A stretch of 64,000 nucleotides of DNA, from the NCBI GenBank assembly GCA_016764915.1, contig JAESQY010000144.1, positions 1 to 64,000 on the forward strand, written 5' to 3'. This DNA is from Aliivibrio sp. (GTDB taxonomy: Bacteria; Pseudomonadota; Gammaproteobacteria; Enterobacterales; Vibrionaceae). Made by a program: the position numbers and the translations under genes. The notes beneath the pieces were generated by a model. The model searched no databases, was not told where the DNA came from, and was given only the letters and a program-made list of their open reading frames with translations. Position 1 is the stretch's first letter. Each line of letters begins with the position of its first letter. Positions 27,001 through 33,799 of the stretch are shown piece after piece.

Positions 27001-28428
27001 CTCTTCACCGGGAATGTATTGGGTGGCTTTTGTGGTTTTAGTTCGAGAAATCTCACTGTCTGTGGTTAATATCACTCTCTCTGTGGGAAGAGGTTCTGCA
27101 AAATTTTGTGTTCGTTGGGTACCTCTATTATCTTCTACATTCGCTTCTAATTCTGGAACGGTATCAATAGCAACATCACTTAATGTTACTTCTACTGTGT
27201 ATTCAATCTGCTCACCTGGATAAATTGAAATCACATCATTTAAATCACTGTTTATTACTGGTACCCCAGCCTCATTGAGTGCTGAGACACTTTTGCTATC
27301 AATATCACTAACCGTAATCGCCCAAGATTTGAAAGGAACATCTGTGATGTCTGACGAGTCATAATTAGTCGTTAAATCATTGGCGAGTTTCGATTTAAGC
27401 TCAGACACTTTCTGACTGACCACATAATTGTAAGCAATCCCCCCACCGCTGTTCTTAACGGTAATGGTATAACTGTATTTTTCGCCAACTCGATAACTTT
27501 TGCTACGATTGTTTACATTGGAGAGACTGATTATCGGTTTAACAGGTGGGGTAATCAGCTCGTTACTCGCCTCGTCCCCCTCTTTAGTATGCGAGTGTGC
27601 TTGATTAACAATGTCACCCACTAAACCATCGGAAACTGTTGTTTCAATTTTGTATACGACTTCCCCGCCTTTTGAGATCGAAGCTTGTTCAACATTGAGG
27701 TTTCCGGTTGGTAAGAAGGTGCCAATACTTGATTTATCACCGTTAGCCTTCCCTGAGATGGAAATAGCTGAAAATGTGTTTTGCTTAGTTCCATCGATTG
27801 ATTCTGCAGTGATATCTGCAAACGCATCATTAATGGCGAGATTATAGATAGCATATGACCCGCTATTCTTTACAGTAACGGTGTAGATGAGCTTTTGATT
27901 AATTGTGTATTGTGAAGCATCAACTTTGGTGGTTAATTGATATAAATATGGGACTGGTATTGTTGTTACAGCAGGCGCTATGACACTGTTAAATACACCC
28001 GTCGATACTTTAGCACTGTCGTTAACAATATCCCCTATAGCAGTTTCAGAAACCGTTGCAACGATCTTATATTCAACATAACCACCTTTTCTGATCACTA
28101 CATCTGAAGCGTTCAAGTCTCCACTGTTGTTAAATGTACCTGCATTAGATAAAAAAGAGTGCCTTGCCGTGATATTCGTAACGGTAAAAGCAGGCTGTAA
28201 CCCGCCATTACTATCTTCTGTCTCTATAGACATAATCGGATTAGTAACACTAATTCCTTTGAGCTTAATTCCGGAGATGTTTGTTACTTTTATGAGGTAT
28301 TCAACAGTACCTTTGTTTTCGTAAATTGGGGATTGTGTCAAAGAGATTGAAACTGAATCTGCCGCATAAGAGAAAAATGAGACTAATGCTAAGTTCAAGA
28401 AAATGAAAAATGTGAACAGAGCTCGCAT
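18058..28428 (-). CDS. Giant exported DUF11-repeat surface protein
   Basis: 3456 residues from the ATG at 28428, chosen because AAAGGGG is six bases upstream and a clean signal peptide (to about SYAA) follows; an earlier in-frame ATG adds 14 residues. I count about 22 tandem DUF11-type beta domains of 130-160 residues, each with Y-x-P-G, YTI-x-V-x-N-x-G, A-x-x-V, VxDxLSxI and later G-x-I-x-N elements. An SdrD_B-like region (EDLNGDGY) and a carboxypeptidase-regulatory-like end (ARLITVEGFVIETDEFGRYHIP split over two strands) close the chain. There is no sortase or autotransporter signal. Likely a long surface fibre or adhesin, displayed with the two following gene products. Function not established. 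Confidence 0.85.
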   Translation of the reverse strand: MRALFTFFIFLNLALVSFFSYAADSVSISLTQSPIYENKGTVEYLIKVTNISGIKLKGISVTNPIMSIETEDSNGGLQPAFTVTNITARHSFLSNAGTFNNSGDLNASDVVIRKGGYVEYKIVATVSETAIGDIVNDSAKVSTGVFNSVIAPAVTTIPVPYLYQLTTKVDASQYTINQKLIYTVTVKNSGSYAIYNLAINDAFADITAESIDGTKQNTFSAISISGKANGDKSSIGTFLPTGNLNVEQASISKGGEVVYKIETTVSDGLVGDIVNQAHSHTKEGDEASNELITPPVKPIISLSNVNNRSKSYRVGEKYSYTITVKNSGGGIAYNYVVSQKVSELKSKLANDLTTNYDSSDITDVPFKSWAITVSDIDSKSVSALNEAGVPVINSDLNDVISIYPGEQIEYTVEVTLSDVAIDTVPELEANVEDNRGTQRTQNFAEPLPTERVILTTDSEISRTKTTKATQYIPGEEVSYEITVENNSAAFFANNIQVIDDLSCVQTEQVDGSVGSAFSQWKLEVISEKGLGSDAGAYAYGKWGTTPVTVIQDLSPNGQVKYLLTVKVNDRAVGTIVDGGSCGVDNVGEDGSGIEMPDDNLTVKKEVNSHYYSPGDHLIYTIEVENKGDGYAANVHVLDELSKITTTSVLSGNPVSAFSSWTITAIAVKSDGSTSTNSDTGLTGPITNPVDLDVYAIIEPHSKLIYTIDAAVYGESDSEIRNTVNVNDGVFADTGSIPYEYDVTVDKRVNGVNKVSYSKGDDQFTYEVTISNAKGNGFAKDIKVSDKISDITANLLHPQNTQIPVFTDWTISAEIEVTESSVDPTLKAFAKTGEFVDNQDLRIGYDGNDAAQLPPGIKITYTIIANVDRSDSSKIIYGKFTNEATVSGDKFGSHTDSANIVPKEPDIFIAKTVDQDMFETGQKVTFNIFVVNKGAGYADNALVKDDIKAMGFFDNWTIVAETDSTGGTRSGDYSDNSNIDTTVDLAPRFNGVDGFITYHITGIVKSDYAKNEASNTVELVDPITDRDSSASAEIGKGLGAEALNVSIVKASNMARYIPGGDLIYTIYLQNSSNEKISNLTLVDPINDIKVLLANAKNTTYNDVLEGNPFTSWSVNTDGSGYGADTNNNLIYRLDLAPNETREFKIKAHVKDTVISKISNDAYVFKDYGEVTEQSHIAHHENNRAGSGGRSIHSVNRVFYSPGDKLVYTLNVSSDIGYYNNVHVNELINSISVELLDGSKGNPFYDAKSGENKFTVVVEKSDSNSGGTIDGSADGTGSFDDNENVVTIIDVGPTDKVRYTFMGNIRPDAIGEINYKGTTVSPYQYSIKSDKQTDELNYEPGKKLHYKLIIENQGKGNANDISVEDHISKVMVITTDGTEQPAFSRWKITSEASGTYPDHVDAGIPSARLDTTDLSVLADIPMGTTLTYTVEAVVNSKAAGNIINVLTVDGNSVSVESNPNTERFSYSKKILNYYDTDGSTVLFGGYTPNGYVEYEILINNINDVHLNDIKIEDDIAGITTDYYDGTKGPAFSQWLITTTTDNSGISNAGTVANNTSINTTFDLAASEMATGGTFVRYVIKAKVSEKAVGSFKNRLRIDNGKYIASTNTSTMLPSDVVFNYKVYTDSSHSKVRSTYTQSSKGSVVSYYLTLNNKGKGTEYNRQLDNVFSSIKTKLAENGSNGSDPKGTPFVSNWTVTVESSGDTVTNSIDKLVGGNDVDFVNRRVDIAAGSFINITIDATIDEYALGVIQSKAIYSGNSKKPKIGPVPQEVDIDKYIVSLAGSPYSKGMSYIPGDEVVYEITVKNPTDGWLDNNTIIETISDVEVEVLGGGDHSALENTTITHLISNGLDGDPDTYIPTYDAHGDLSVESDIGPKEIITFTVTGTIIKSAVGTIDANKAEVTGESNSADPIPAKPVELEFNKTLVESSAKGSSSCSLPTPSETGSGCEYAPLGSVTYQIMVKNVGEGTANDIKIIDELTKIKTSDGVKAFSSATVEVVETPSHDYDLAGQYSGNNLNANLDLMAGDRIVFEITGRVDGAATGEIDNTASVNGDASNRIQLSPGPITITAIKKTDTPEYTPGGEVHYSIIIANRSDANAEMKVIDTIDSFTVLTADGTEQTALKSWTISTEVLTDSDPAYTDISAIPTSGNINSVIRLGARNDAIPDSDVAITIVQITITGQVRDDAVGKFTNTANVNDANVRLEGGFIRPKPGNVEIVKETTVTPAVYHPGQAISFDITITNTGEGYAQQVNLAEPLDSLVSELANGAVGRVFGVWNAPVYDASLLNPDHTTIIAGSELNDATGYFADYNIHPGDSVKLRLTGVVKEEVLGDITNTATVSDSSGSLSATATYYPEKSVISLIKTVDKTEYQASDLLTYTLSVKNENDTWANDVLVVDELSKVMAEVAGGNTERAYKNIEISALSVSGESAVPSTLVGPDINLLIDIAPHDTVTFTIKAQLRDNVVGDIINKATADSVDNSVSDEAISTPLIADIILKKTSLEPHYTNSGLVTYDITVENKSNSFANDIHLQDKISEIEVESNTGVMEKAYTSWSTTYSANDPRTIVTNLVREINKDIDVNIDLAPNDTITFTVLGTVNQNAVGDIENIAMAEYQSKIFDDSVIVTPTDSSFTAVKTALQTEYQPERELEFVLFIENSSDNYINDMLISDDMAAITVKLIDGSVGPAFEAGTTEIKVIDSTTGTIINKVDDRSASIDIPSRGKVTFSIKGMVSDKAIGDIQNIATVDGKEIESPKVPSAEAIIIAELTSENTFYIPGSDVIYHLKVKNVGKGTAANVFVETGITRSVGEYIDHSTGEVFDSWTIDAHTVGADTQAGTFTNNKNLSTFSDINAGGYIDYTITARVNKDLITKIDLEGHFLDITLGATRTLNRSSWGNAGTVGVYQLPPPPTNLVVTKTADKLFYDNNDTTVTYSLSVENIGAGNAPNVTMVDKISELTASNGNKVFTSWTVTGVETDDSGALLDSSVVNLTDHDLNITKDLKSNGRNKFEFEIIGVINKGLDDDITNTFITTDNTGNQNDASATVHIKKIPDNSGELLIIKKSMKDKAQVGDVVEYEITLENNTESDFKQVIIEDRFPAGFQYVEYSTEIVHSGSDGQLNTGDDLLSTTEPSISHQLSFHAVDLLPTEKVRIRYLLRVSIGSTFGKYVNTAYATVSQNVVSNMSSATVEVSPDKVFDTATIIGKVFEDLNGDGYQADATANNIKVSANIDSAQYVANSTTLQVGNEEVTLEEETKEIKIDYPESGIGPKFKYIEHAIAPITNTITIDLLMGLSNNRTLHDSNRAIIQFKTVTATPFSFEVTTTSGSDILFGESGEITSKHHGDKQSELSAEKLNITRRLFKDDGQYLWEIEIENVGIYEDGIPGARLITVEGFVIETDEFGRYHIPDQWVTDKKGKQFLVKLESDSLPTGMKVISENPKVKRITPNALAKFNFSVQVDDEE

Positions 28429-28631
28429 CAGTTTCCCCTTTTTATGTGATTTATAAATTATTTTGCGCAATCTACCATTTCATTATTTAAGTCACAATGA
28501 TATTGCCATGAAAAAACAATATTTTGACACTGCGCTGTCATAGAAATGCTATTTAATATTATTTTTGAACTTTTACTCTTTTTTTCAATCGGATATAGTT
28601 ATCAGTAATATATCCGCTAGAGAGAACATCC
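28429..28631. promoter_or_regulatory. Divergent control region between the giant surface operon and the moxR-bat operon
   Basis: This 203-bp A+T-rich gap holds the leaders of both operons. AAAGGGG (28434-28440) is the ribosome-binding site of the giant gene on the minus strand. On the plus side an AGAGAGAAC stretch lies just before the moxR ATG. No single convincing promoter pair could be picked out on either strand. Confidence 0.5.
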
Positions 28632-29588
28632 ATGCTTACCCAAACCTTTCAACGCCTTCAATCTTATTTAGAAACTCAGGTTATTGGTCAGCCAGAGCTG
28701 GTTAAACAACTCCTCATCGCCCTACTCGCAGACGGACACATACTAGTAGAAGGACCTCCTGGTCTTGCCAAGACTCGCGCGGTTAAGGTTCTTTCTGATT
28801 GTATCGAAGGGGATTTTCACCGAATTCAATTTACTCCAGATCTTCTGCCTTCTGATTTAACGGGGACTGACATCTTTCGCCCTGAAACTGGCGAGTTCAC
28901 CTTTCAACCGGGCCCCATTTTTAATTCACTGGTTCTCGCCGATGAGATAAATCGAGCGCCAGCTAAAGTGCAAGCTGCGATGTTAGAAGCAATGGCTGAA
29001 AAACAGATAAGTGCCGGTAGAAATACCTATCCACTGCCTGAGCTATTCCTCGTCATGGCAACTCAGAACCCTATTGAGCAAGAAGGTACCTACCCACTGC
29101 CTGAAGCACAACTTGACCGTTTCTTATTGCATCTTGAAGTAAACTATCCCAATGCAGAGAGTGAGTTAAACATACTGCGTCTTAATCGTGGCGAAGCCTT
29201 AGGAAAAACCGTCAGTGAACCCGTAACGATCGAGCAGTCTGAAATATTTGCGGCACGTAAAGAGATTCTCTCCATTCACATGGCAGAAAATATTGAGCAG
29301 TACATCATAAGGTTAGTCATGGCAACGCGTGAGCCGCAACGTTATGACAGTCAACTTTCACAGTGGTTACAGATGGGGGTGAGTCCGCGTGCTACCATTG
29401 CACTTGACCGTTGCGCCCGAGCACATGCTTGGTTATCTGGAAGAGAGTTTGTAACTCCGATAGATATACAGAAGATGGCCTACCCGGTGCTCAGACATAG
29501 ATTGTTATTAAGTTATGAAGCACAAGCGGAAGCCATAAACCCCAATCTAGTGATCAAAACCTTAATTGAACAAGTGACCAGTGCATGA
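28632..29588 (+). CDS. MoxR-family AAA+ ATPase
   Basis: 318 residues. Walker A is GPPGLAKT (about 40-47) and Walker B is LADEINRAP (about 98-106). The sensor-1 region is MATQNP with EGTYPLPEAQLDRF, which is the MoxR hallmark. MoxR proteins act as chaperone-like ATPases that mature or remodel von Willebrand factor A proteins encoded beside them. This is the first gene of a six-gene operon and overlaps the DUF58 gene by four bases (ATGA). The promoter region is shared with the divergent giant surface-protein operon. Confidence 0.94.
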   Translation: MLTQTFQRLQSYLETQVIGQPELVKQLLIALLADGHILVEGPPGLAKTRAVKVLSDCIEGDFHRIQFTPDLLPSDLTGTDIFRPETGEFTFQPGPIFNSLVLADEINRAPAKVQAAMLEAMAEKQISAGRNTYPLPELFLVMATQNPIEQEGTYPLPEAQLDRFLLHLEVNYPNAESELNILRLNRGEALGKTVSEPVTIEQSEIFAARKEILSIHMAENIEQYIIRLVMATREPQRYDSQLSQWLQMGVSPRATIALDRCARAHAWLSGREFVTPIDIQKMAYPVLRHRLLLSYEAQAEAINPNLVIKTLIEQVTSA

Positions 29589-30541
29589 GTGCTTCACTAA
29601 CACTGCCGATGCACAGTGATGGGTTACATCTATGCTTAGCTGAACTTCTGCTGTATAAAAACCAAACCATCCACTGGCTGCCACCGAACAAGAGTATCTG
29701 GTCGCAGTTAAATGGCCAGCATATCAGTCGCAGTAAAGGGCGTGGGATGAATTTCTCTGAGGTTCGCCAGTATCAAGCTGGTGATGATATCCGCTCTATT
29801 GATTGGCGAGTAACCGCGCGTACTGGAAAAACACACACCAAACTGTTTACTGAAGAGCGTGAACAACCTGTGATGTTGTTCATTGATATCAGCCCCACCA
29901 TGCGTTTTGGCTCTAAACTGCTTCTTAAATCTGTACAAACTGCACATTTTGCCTCCTTGATCAGTTGGTTAGCAGTCAAACAGAATGATCGTGTAGGTGC
30001 CGTAATATTTACTGGTGATAAGTTAATCGAATGTAAACCCACCGCTCGGCAGCAAGGGCCACTTAATATCATCAATCAGCTGGTCGCACTGCATAACAAC
30101 ACCAATCAAAGCAGTGAAACCACTCAGATCCCTCTGATTGATGCATTCAAACATTTGCATCAACTCTGTCCTAAAGGCAGTGAAATCGTCATGATCAGTG
30201 ATTTCCATCACCTAAAGGAAGAACATAAGGTTATTTTGAGAAAAATCCGCCATCATAACCGCTTACAACTGGTTTCTATTTCCGATGCTTTGGAGCGAGG
30301 TCAAACTCAATTTACTGGCAGTGTCACAGTAAGTGACAACGCGAATCAACAATCCGCTTGGTTAAATTTTGCCAACAAACGCACTAAACAGTTACTCAGC
30401 AACAGCTTTCAACAACGACATGACTTCATTGCTGAGCTGTGTCGCTCACTCGGCTTGCCCTTTTTCCAAATTTTCGCTGATTTGCCGCTGTTAGATCAGT
30501 TGCGGACCAATCACCGTTCAGTACCGAAACAGGAGGGGTAA
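29585..30541 (+). CDS. DUF58 domain protein of the MoxR-Bat operon
   Basis: 318 residues with the DUF58 signature GRGMNFSEVRQYQAGDDIRSIDWRVTARTG (split here into GRGMNFSEVRQYQAGDD and IRSIDWR) near residues 45-75. A degenerate von Willebrand A-like fold follows, with the VMLFIDISPTM strand. It is cytoplasmic by appearance, lacking membrane segments. DUF58 proteins invariably accompany MoxR and are thought to be its adaptor or substrate. It overlaps moxR by four bases and is two bases from the next gene, so is translationally coupled. Confidence 0.9.
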   Translation: MSASLTLPMHSDGLHLCLAELLLYKNQTIHWLPPNKSIWSQLNGQHISRSKGRGMNFSEVRQYQAGDDIRSIDWRVTARTGKTHTKLFTEEREQPVMLFIDISPTMRFGSKLLLKSVQTAHFASLISWLAVKQNDRVGAVIFTGDKLIECKPTARQQGPLNIINQLVALHNNTNQSSETTQIPLIDAFKHLHQLCPKGSEIVMISDFHHLKEEHKVILRKIRHHNRLQLVSISDALERGQTQFTGSVTVSDNANQQSAWLNFANKRTKQLLSNSFQQRHDFIAELCRSLGLPFFQIFADLPLLDQLRTNHRSVPKQEG

Positions 30542-30543
30542 TT

Positions 30544-31062
30544 ATGACCAAAGCAATAAATAATTTATTACCTCTAGCAGACGTACGTAGCTACGATATT
30601 CCGAGTGTCTGGCCGTTAAGCTGGCCTTGGTGGTTACTGATTATTTTTGTGGTGTCACTGACTGTTATTGTCACTATTATGTTGCGCCGTCAACAGCAAC
30701 GACATAGAGCGAAAAAAGAAGCACTATCACTCATTATGTCTGATCAGATTCGTCATGATCCAGTGAAGATGATCGAATTAGTGAAACGCGCTTTCTACTC
30801 CTATTATCCGAGAAATCACATCTCTCATCTTAATGGTGCTGAACTCTATGCCGTGCTCGACTCCGTGTGTCCTACTACTGACTCCGGTGTCGGTTTTCAT
30901 GCTCACAGTGAGCTTTGGCAAAAAGCGATCTATTCTCCCGATCCATTAACGGATGAAGAGACAGCCCGTTGTCAGAAGATATGTCGGCGATGGATTAACT
31001 GTGCGTTGCCTCCATCTAAAGGGCTGCTGCACACTCTCAAATCTGAGGTGGTTCATGTTTAG
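30544..31062 (+). CDS. DUF4381 membrane protein of the MoxR-Bat operon
   Basis: 172 residues. A short N-terminus with the typical PLADVRSYDIPSVWPLSWPWW lead (about 9-29) precedes one membrane helix (about 29-48). A soluble cytoplasmic helical domain follows. DUF4381 proteins are regular members of gammaproteobacterial moxR-bat clusters and have no proven function. It starts two bases after the DUF58 gene and overlaps batA by eight bases. Confidence 0.85.
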   Translation: MTKAINNLLPLADVRSYDIPSVWPLSWPWWLLIIFVVSLTVIVTIMLRRQQQRHRAKKEALSLIMSDQIRHDPVKMIELVKRAFYSYYPRNHISHLNGAELYAVLDSVCPTTDSGVGFHAHSELWQKAIYSPDPLTDEETARCQKICRRWINCALPPSKGLLHTLKSEVVHV

Positions 31063-32017
31063 TTTTATCTGGTGGTGGATGTGGTTACTGCTGCCTCTGC
31101 CGTATATTGTTCGTAAGTTATTGCCAAGAGTTACAACTCAATCTACGGTTCAGCTCCCAACGCTACCAAAGGGTATCGAACAAGTTCCGTCACTCTCAAT
31201 TTCTAGAGTGACGGTGATCTCCCTACTGTGGGTTTCTTTGTTGACTGCGGCTGCTCGGCCGGTGTGGTATGGCGATCCAGTACAGACTCAACCGCTTCAT
31301 CGAGACTTAATGCTAACGGTCGATCTGTCTGGCTCGATGTCGCAACAAGATATGCTGGTTGATGGTGACTATGTTGACCGCCTAACGTCAGTAAAAAGTG
31401 TGTTAAGTGAATTCATCAGTAAACGCAAAGGCGACCGCTTAGGTTTGGTGCTTTTTGCCGATCATGCCTATTTGCAGACGCCTCTCACCTTTGATATTGA
31501 GACCGTAAGTGAACAGCTCAATAGAACCGTATTTGGCTTAGTTGGCAAGCTAACCGCGATTGGAGAAGGGATTGGCATTGCGACCAAAACCTTTATTAAC
31601 AGTGAAGCCCCTCAACGAGTCATTGTGTTACTCAGCGATGGCACTAATACCGCAGGAGTCATTGAGCCATTAGAAGCGGCTCAATTGGCGCAAAAAAGTG
31701 ACGTCACTATCTATACTGTCGGAGTTGGTGCTGGTGAGATGAAGGTAAAAAGTTTTTTTGGTTCTAGAACGGTCAATACAGCCCAAGATTTAGATGAGAG
31801 CACATTAACCAAGATAGCAGAAATTACGGGTGGGCAATATTTTCGAGCAAGGAATCAGCAAGATCTCAATGATATTTATGAAAAGATCAATGCGTTAGAA
31901 CCGATAGCATCATCAAAACAAACATGGCGACCAAGCAGTGAATGGTTCCGTTTTCCTTTGATGCTTGCACTATTACTCTCTGTCTCTGTTTTTATCGTAA
32001 GGTCTCGCGATGTCTGA
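31055..32017 (+). CDS. batA: BatA-like von Willebrand A membrane protein
   Basis: 320 residues from the ATG at 31055 (GAGGTG just upstream); longer in-frame starts lie inside the preceding gene. It has membrane helices near the N-terminus (about 5-20 and 55-75) and at the C-terminus (about 300-318). The periplasmic VWA domain between them has an intact metal-ion-dependent adhesion site: DLSGS near 92, plus a later LSDGTNTAG. BatA works with BatB and BatD in the aerotolerance/stress complex known from Bacteroides and Francisella. It overlaps its neighbours on both sides by eight bases. Confidence 0.9.
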   Translation: MFSFIWWWMWLLLPLPYIVRKLLPRVTTQSTVQLPTLPKGIEQVPSLSISRVTVISLLWVSLLTAAARPVWYGDPVQTQPLHRDLMLTVDLSGSMSQQDMLVDGDYVDRLTSVKSVLSEFISKRKGDRLGLVLFADHAYLQTPLTFDIETVSEQLNRTVFGLVGKLTAIGEGIGIATKTFINSEAPQRVIVLLSDGTNTAGVIEPLEAAQLAQKSDVTIYTVGVGAGEMKVKSFFGSRTVNTAQDLDESTLTKIAEITGGQYFRARNQQDLNDIYEKINALEPIASSKQTWRPSSEWFRFPLMLALLLSVSVFIVRSRDV

Positions 32018-33794
32018 TTTCCATTTCATCTATCCATTATGGCTGTTGCTAGCCATTCCTTTAGCTGCACTTCATCTCTTGATTAAAACTCGAAAGAGCA
32101 GTCACGGTTTAATCGCGTCGCATCTTAGGAGTAACAGCGCCGAAAAGCCATCTGCCATCATTCATCGATTGTTCCTACTGTGTTGGTTGATTGCAGTAAT
32201 TGCCTTAGCGGGTCCAAGTTGGCAAAAACAGTCTATACCCACTTTTAATATCTCAGCTGCCCGCGTTATTGCCATGGACATGAGTATGTCGATGTACGCG
32301 ACTGACATCAAACCGAACCGTTTGCATCAGGCGCGTTATAAAGCCTTGGATCTCTTGCCTAAATTTACAGAGGGTTCAACCGGTCTTATTGCATACGCTG
32401 GTGATGCGTATACTGTCAGTCCGTTGACAGAGGACAGCCACACCTTATCCAATTTAATTCCGAATATATCCCCCGAGATCATGCCTTTTATGGGCTCAAA
32501 TACCTCGTCAGCCATCGAATTGTCGATAGCGATGATGTCTAAAGCAGGCCATTCTAGTGGTGACATTATTCTGTTTACCGACGGTGTCTCCGATAAAGAG
32601 GCATCCAAAATTAATTCACTGCTCGCTAACAGCAAATGGCGACTCAATATTCTTGCGGTGGGTACAGTTGCAGGATCACCGATCACCCTACCTACAGGTA
32701 AGTTACTTGAGAGTGGCGGCGTGACCGTCATCGCTAAAACAAATTTTCAAAAATTATCGGGCTTGGTAGCTCAATCTGGCGGGTATTTTAGTCCATTAAC
32801 CATAGATAATAGCGACATCGTCACCTTGAGCGAGTTTTCACAACCCTCTGCGCTATCGACAACAAAAAGCAGTGACACTCAAATTTCAGAGTTCATCAAT
32901 AGCGGTTACTGGCTGTTGATCCCACTGTTAATTGTTGGCTTATTCGCTTTTCGTAAAGGGGTATTTATTGCGTTATTGATTACTGTTCTTCCTTATCAAC
33001 ATGCAGAAGCATCTATCTGGAATAACCAAAATAGCAATGCACATCAAGCCTATCTAGACGGCGATTATCAACAAGCTGCACAAGAGTTTACTGATCCTAC
33101 TTGGCAAGGTATCGCCAACTATCAAGCAGGAAACTTTGAAGCAGCCATTGAGAATTTGACCGGATTACAGGGTGTTTCATCACAATATAATTTGGCCAAT
33201 GCTTTAGCCCAAAATGGCAATCTTGAACAAGCTAAAACGATCTATCAGAAGTTACTGGCATCCAATCCGCAAGCTGAGGACATTGCCAAAAACCTTAAGA
33301 TTGTGAATGACGCGCTCAAACAGCAGGAACAGCAGGAACAGCAGGAACAGCAGGAACAGCAGGAACAAAATAAAGAATCGAAAGGGGATGGCAAGCAACA
33401 GAATGATAAAAAGAGTGATGGGACTGAAAATAACAACAATAGTGACTCGAATTCTAAAGACACATCAAAACAGGTTAAGCCACAAGATCAGTCTAAACAG
33501 AAAGCACCAAAACCAGACAGCAACAAATCGGATGATGCCGAGAAATCAGAAGATCAAATTCGCGCTAAAAAATCAGAGCCTAACGGCAATATAGACAACA
33601 AAAATGATAATAAAGCCGAGTCAATTGCAGCACAACAAGCTAGCACTTCCAGCTCCATTAGTGAATCGGACCCGGTAATGAAAAAGCTGGAGACCATTCC
33701 AGATGACGCCAGCCGCCTACTTCGTGCTCAACTCTATTTGCAAGCGCAAGAGAGAGGCATCATTACTTCAAATCAACCACAGCAATCTTGGTAG
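32010..33794 (+). CDS. batB: BatB-like von Willebrand A protein with TPR and charged tail (BatB/BatC fusion type)
   Basis: 594 residues. N-terminal helices (about 5-22 and 55-70) precede a VWA domain with the DMSMS adhesion-site motif (about 89-93). A membrane helix lies near 295-330. A TPR region (about 345-430, including AYLDGDYQQAAQEF) follows, as in BatC. The tail (about 435-570) is low-complexity and rich in Gln, Glu, Lys, Asn and Ser, starting with five QQE repeats. The C-terminus ends in a short conserved LRAQLYLQAQERG segment. The fusion of BatB with a BatC-like TPR part is common in gammaproteobacteria. Confidence 0.9.
   Translation: MSDFHFIYPLWLLLAIPLAALHLLIKTRKSSHGLIASHLRSNSAEKPSAIIHRLFLLCWLIAVIALAGPSWQKQSIPTFNISAARVIAMDMSMSMYATDIKPNRLHQARYKALDLLPKFTEGSTGLIAYAGDAYTVSPLTEDSHTLSNLIPNISPEIMPFMGSNTSSAIELSIAMMSKAGHSSGDIILFTDGVSDKEASKINSLLANSKWRLNILAVGTVAGSPITLPTGKLLESGGVTVIAKTNFQKLSGLVAQSGGYFSPLTIDNSDIVTLSEFSQPSALSTTKSSDTQISEFINSGYWLLIPLLIVGLFAFRKGVFIALLITVLPYQHAEASIWNNQNSNAHQAYLDGDYQQAAQEFTDPTWQGIANYQAGNFEAAIENLTGLQGVSSQYNLANALAQNGNLEQAKTIYQKLLASNPQAEDIAKNLKIVNDALKQQEQQEQQEQQEQQEQNKESKGDGKQQNDKKSDGTENNNNSDSNSKDTSKQVKPQDQSKQKAPKPDSNKSDDAEKSEDQIRAKKSEPNGNIDNKNDNKAESIAAQQASTSSSISESDPVMKKLETIPDDASRLLRAQLYLQAQERGIITSNQPQQSW
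33321..33365 (+). repeat. Five perfect 9-bp repeats within batB
   Basis: The unit CAGCAGGAA is repeated five times without change, coding for five QQE triplets. Because the unit is a multiple of three, slippage would change tail length without a frameshift. Confidence 0.95.
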
Positions 33795-33799
33795 TTACG

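Noticed and set aside
18058-28428. Many open frames of 60-100 codons on the plus strand opposite the giant gene
   Set aside because: They lack ribosome-binding sites and recognisable domains and arise from the biased codon use of the repeat gene.
33245-33463. Cys/Ser-rich minus-strand frame
   Set aside because: It is the reverse complement of the CAG/GAA repeats of batB, not a gene.
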